Assembly: GCF_036324505.1 (NCBI RefSeq)
Contig: NC_086368.1
Coordinates: 4,980,521-5,044,520 of the forward strand
From: Eleginops maclovinus
Taxonomy: Eukaryota > Chordata > Actinopteri > Perciformes > Eleginopidae
Direction: 5' to 3'
DNA: 64,000 nucleotides
Shown: piece after piece, positions 60,737 through 64,000 of the stretch
Layout: the number at the start of each line of letters is the position of its first letter
How positions within the stretch are numbered: the first letter of the stretch is position 1
Notes under the pieces: generated by a model
Told to the model about the DNA's origin: nothing
Databases searched by the model: none
What the model saw: only the letters and a program-made list of their open reading frames with translations
Program-made: the position numbers and the translations under genes

Positions 60737-62330
60737 CAGTGGGGCAAAAAAGTATTTAGTCAGCCACCAATTGTGCAAGTTCTCCCATTTAAAAAGATGA
60801 GAGAGGCCTGTAATTTTTATCATAGGTACACTTCAACTATGAGAGACAAAATGAGAAAAGAAATCCAGGAAATCACATTGTAGGATTTTTAATGAATTAA
60901 TTGGTAAATTCCTCGGTAAAATAAGTATTTGGTCACCTACAAACAAGCAACATTTCTGGCTCTCACAGACCTGTAACTTCTTCTTTAAGAGGCTCCTCTG
61001 TCCTCCACTCGTTGCCTGTATTAATGGCACCTTTTTGAACTCGTTATCAGTATAAAAGACACCTGTCCACAACCTCAAACAGTCATACTCCAAACTCCAC
61101 TATGGCCAAGACCAAAGAGCTGTCAAAGGAGACCACAGACAAAATTGTAGACCTGCACCAGGCTGGGAAAACTGAATCTGCAATAGGTAAGCAGCTTGGT
61201 GTGAAGAAATCAACTGTGGGAGCAATTATTAGAAAATGGAAGACATACAAGACCACTGCTAATCTCCCTCGATCTGGGGCTCCACGCAAGATCTCACCCC
61301 GTGGGGTCAAAATGATCACAAGAACAAAATCCCAGAACCACACGGGGGGACCTAGTGAATGACCTGCAGAGAGCTGGGACCAAAGTAACAGAGGCTACCA
61401 TCAGTAACACACTACGCTGCCAGGGACTTAAATCCTGCAGTTCCAGACGTGTCCCCCTGCTTAAGCCAGTACATGTCCAGGCCCGTCTGAAGTTTGCTAG
61501 AGGGCATTTGGATGATCCAGAAGAGGATTGGGAGAATGTCATATGGTCAGATGAAACCAAAATAGAACTTTTTGGTAAAAACTCAACTCGTCGTGTTTGG
61601 AGGAGAAAGAATGCAGAGTTGCATCCAAAGAACACCATACCTACTGGGAAGCATGGGGGTGGAAACATCATGCTTTGTGGCTGTTTTTCTGCAAAGGGAC
61701 CAGGACGACTGATCCGTGTAAAGGAAAGAATGAATGGGGCCATGTATCGTGAGATTTTGAGTGAAAACCTCCTTCCATCAGCAAGGGCACTGAAGATGAA
61801 GCGTGGCTGGGTCTTTCAGCATGACAATGATCCCAAACACACCGCCAGGGCAACGAAGGAGTGGCTTCGTAAGAAGCATTTCAAGGTCCTGGAGTGGCCT
61901 AGCCAGTCTCCAGATCTCAACCCCATAGAAAATCTTTGGAGGGAGTTGAAAGTCCGTGTTGCCCAGCGACAGCCCCAAAACATCACTGCTTTAGAGGAGA
62001 TCTGCATGGAGGAATGGGCCAAAATACCAGCAACAGTGTGAAAACCTTGTGAAGACTTACAGAAAACGTTTGACCTCTGTCATTGCCAACAAAGGGTATA
62101 TAACAAAGTATTGAGATGAACTTTTGTTATTGACCAAATACTTATTTTCCACAATCATTTGAAAATTAATTCATTAAAAATCAGACAATGTGATTTTCTG
62201 GATTTTTTTTTCTCATTCTGTCTCTCATAGTTGAGGTGTACCTATGATAAAAATTACAGGCCTCTCTCACCTTTTTAAATGGGAGAACTTGCACAATTGG
62301 TGGCTGACTAAATACTTTTTTGCCCCACTG
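60737..62330 (+). mobile_element. Tc1-like DNA transposon with long IR/DR ends
   Basis: TA dinucleotides flank the element (60735-60736 and 62331-62332), the Tc1/mariner target duplication. Both ends start CAGTGGGGCAAAAAAGTATT. The inverted repeats extend about 200 bp (60737-60935 and 62131-62330) with few mismatches. Each holds an outer AAGTATTTAGTCAGCC and an inner AAGTATTTGGTCA motif, the IR/DR arrangement that binds transposase. One transposase gene on the plus strand lies between them but is broken. High similarity of the two ends suggests a fairly young insertion. It lies about 4.6 kb upstream of the grip2 start codon. Confidence 0.97.
61102..62114 (+). pseudogene. Tc1 transposase, two small deletions
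   Basis: Starts [20 protein letters not shown], with a helix-turn-helix pair ([20 protein letters not shown] and the following GRPR-like [11 protein letters not shown]). The DDE core has all three residues: [16 protein letters not shown], and [11 protein letters not shown] (the Glu). A frameshift lies near 61321-61330, where two frames meet around RTKSQN and NDLQRAG. A second, 2-bp loss near 62036-62041 turns the usual GTGTGTGAAAAC into GTGTGAAAAC and creates a stop, removing about 25 C-terminal residues. The original stop would be TGA at 62112-62114. The full-length family protein is about 340 residues. As read, this copy should be inactive. Confidence 0.95.
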
Positions 62331-62855
62331 TAATTTAGTCTACAGTGTGCCGCGAGCACAAGCTGTTATTTTCATTGTCATTGCTAATTTCCTCAACTGA
62401 AGCCAGTTGATTTCAACTGAATTGTTTTGTAACATGTTCGCAGAGCTGCTGTCACCATGAGGAGTGTCAGAAAAGTTCTCCCCATCTGAGGGAAAAGGTC
62501 TTTTCATCTTTTGCTGTGTCAACAGAGAACCATGTGAAGTGATGGCCCTCTGTGAGAGAGGATGTGGAAGTCGGCTGGAAGTGTCTCCTGGTGCTGCGTT
62601 TCATCTCTCATCGTCTACAAGAGAGTGTGACCTCAAACTGCACACTTGAAATTGGCAGTGTAATGTTTTCTCTCGACCTCTCACTTTCTCAGTCTGCCGC
62701 TATATATTATAACATAACGTACGAATGTTCCTGTGAATTATTAAAGTCTACTTTTCATATGACAATACATGTCTAAAAAGGTAATTTAACGAAACAATAG
62801 AAAAACATTAAAAATAAAAATCACACTTAAGGTCCAAAAGGTGTACTGTAGTTGC

Positions 62856-63130
62856 TTAAAGAGGACATATTCTGCTCATTATCAGCTTCATATTAGTATT
62901 TTCTGCCTCTACTGTGACATGTGTCCACACACAAGCGTTGTTCTCATACTGCACCTCTTTTCACCCTCTGTCTGAAACCAGAGCCCATTCTGCTCTGATT
63001 GGTTAGCTGGCCCGCTATGTAGTGATTGGTCAATTGCTTAGAGATGTCCAACATGTTAGCCTATCACGTACAATGTGCTGGAGTGCTTGCCAATAGAAGC
63101 ATGAGTGTTACATAGTGATGTCACTCTGTC
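62856..63130 (-). mobile_element. dispersed repeat family A, right-half copy
   Basis: TTAAAGAGGACATATTCTGC, TCATATTAGTATTTTCTGCC, TCTTTTCACCCTCTGTCTGA, GCTCTGATTGGTTAGCTGGC, AGCCTATCACGTACAATGTG and CATAGTGATGTCAC. It shows the family's right terminus best, beside TTAA. Confidence 0.78.
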
Positions 63131-63564
63131 ACATTAGTAAAACAAAGTAGTCAAATAATGGCGTTTCAGTCTGAAACAGAGGATATCCTCTGCTGATATA
63201 CATTTATGGGAGGCAAATGCTTGCTTCTGTAGCTCAGTTACACTCCCCGTCAGTGTGAACCAGAGTTGTTAGCTTTACAAATCCTGCGTGAGGTGTTAGT
63301 GACATTTCCATTGACCCCATTCAGATGACTCATTTTTTGCCTTTATGGTGATCCAACAATGCTTTAGCCTCTCAGGAATCACTGGATTTTTTATGTTGAC
63401 CCGGTGCTGAACCTAAAATGCTAGACAGGCCACTGAATGAGTCATGATTCAGCAGATGTAGAGGCCCTGTCTTTTTATTTTTTTTTACAATTATTCATTC
63501 AACCCATAAGAACATTCGAAAAAAAATCTCAGCACTCCTTCCACAGCACCTTATTTAGTATGAT
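63131..63564. other. 5' flank, no feature
   Basis: No gene or repeat recognised. Confidence 0.4.
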
Positions 63565-64000
63565 CAGTAGTGAAAAAATAACTTAGAATTTACTTTTAAG
63601 TAAAAGTACTTATACTGTTAAACTACTCTGTTTAAGTGTAAAAGTGTGGCATTAAATATGTCGGTGTTAAATCGTACAGCAAAATGCAACTGAAGTATTA
63701 CATGTAATCAGTGCAGGAAATCTAAATAAAAAATGTGATTCATCAACACCTAAAAATGTATTCAAAGAAGTAAAAAAATTCCATAAATGTGTAAGGATGC
63801 CGATTATTTTTCTCTTAATTGGATAGTTCATTTGTTGTCACATACTCTAGCTTTTCTTGCGTTGTACAATTGAATTAAAATGAAAACATCATAAATTATA
63901 AACCGTTTCACAATTTATTCAACAACCTTCATTATTGAAGTTACTTGAAGCTACAAGATAAATGTAGTGAAAAGTACAATGTTTAATTTTGAGTTGTAGT
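63565..64000 (+). mobile_element. hAT-derived MITE running off the window
   Basis: Begins CAGTAGTGAAAAAATAACTT, then TACTTTTAAGTAAAAGTACT, and near the window edge TGTAGTGAAAAGTACAATG. This alternation of AAGTAC/GTACTT motifs is typical of very common Tol2-related non-autonomous hATs in fish. The right end is beyond 64000. Confidence 0.55.

Overview
The window is vertebrate nuclear DNA, almost certainly from a teleost fish. It is AT-rich and intron-like, full of (CA)n, (AAT)n and (ATGG)n microsatellites. Its mobile elements are typical of fish: a Tc1 element with long IR/DR ends, a Rex3-type tail with a GATG repeat, BED-finger hAT elements, a CR1/L2/Rex1-like LINE and a tRNA-derived SINE. There is no operon, plasmid, phage or CRISPR structure.

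The only host gene I can support is the 5' part of grip2 (glutamate receptor-interacting protein 2), on the minus strand. Four coding exons join with matching splice phases. They are the start exon at 56101-56146, a linker exon at 5952-6029, and two exons coding PDZ domain 1 at 1032-1167 and 412-557. The other PDZ domains lie beyond the left edge. Intron 1 is about 50 kb and fills most of the window. A second possible start exon, with the same splice phase and a strong donor, lies inside intron 1 at 37745-37799. It would give an isoform with a cysteine near its N-terminus.

Layout from left to right: PDZ1 exons (0.4-1.2 kb); a 30-bp minisatellite with a higher-order period (2.3-3.1 kb); linker exon (6.0 kb); a broken LINE (6.2-9.2 kb); about 7.6 kb of plain intron; a cluster of three hAT elements (17.0-24.7 kb). 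One of these hATs has an apparently complete spliced transposase and sits inside a (CA)n tract. Next come microsatellites and a 35-bp-arm palindrome (25-32 kb), a Rex3 tail that runs into a 320-bp (ATGG)n array (36.4-36.9 kb), the alternative start exon (37.7 kb), repeat-rich intron (38-55 kb), exon 1 beside a (CT)n tract (56.1-56.3 kb), and 5' flank holding a Tc1 element (60.7-62.3 kb).

Two unclassified dispersed repeat families recur across the window. I call them family A (ends near TTAA, eight copies) and family B (five copies). I see no new multi-gene system. The points most worth checking are the grip2 promoter and isoform arrangement, the possibly intact hAT transposase, and the families and inverted repeats that I could not classify.
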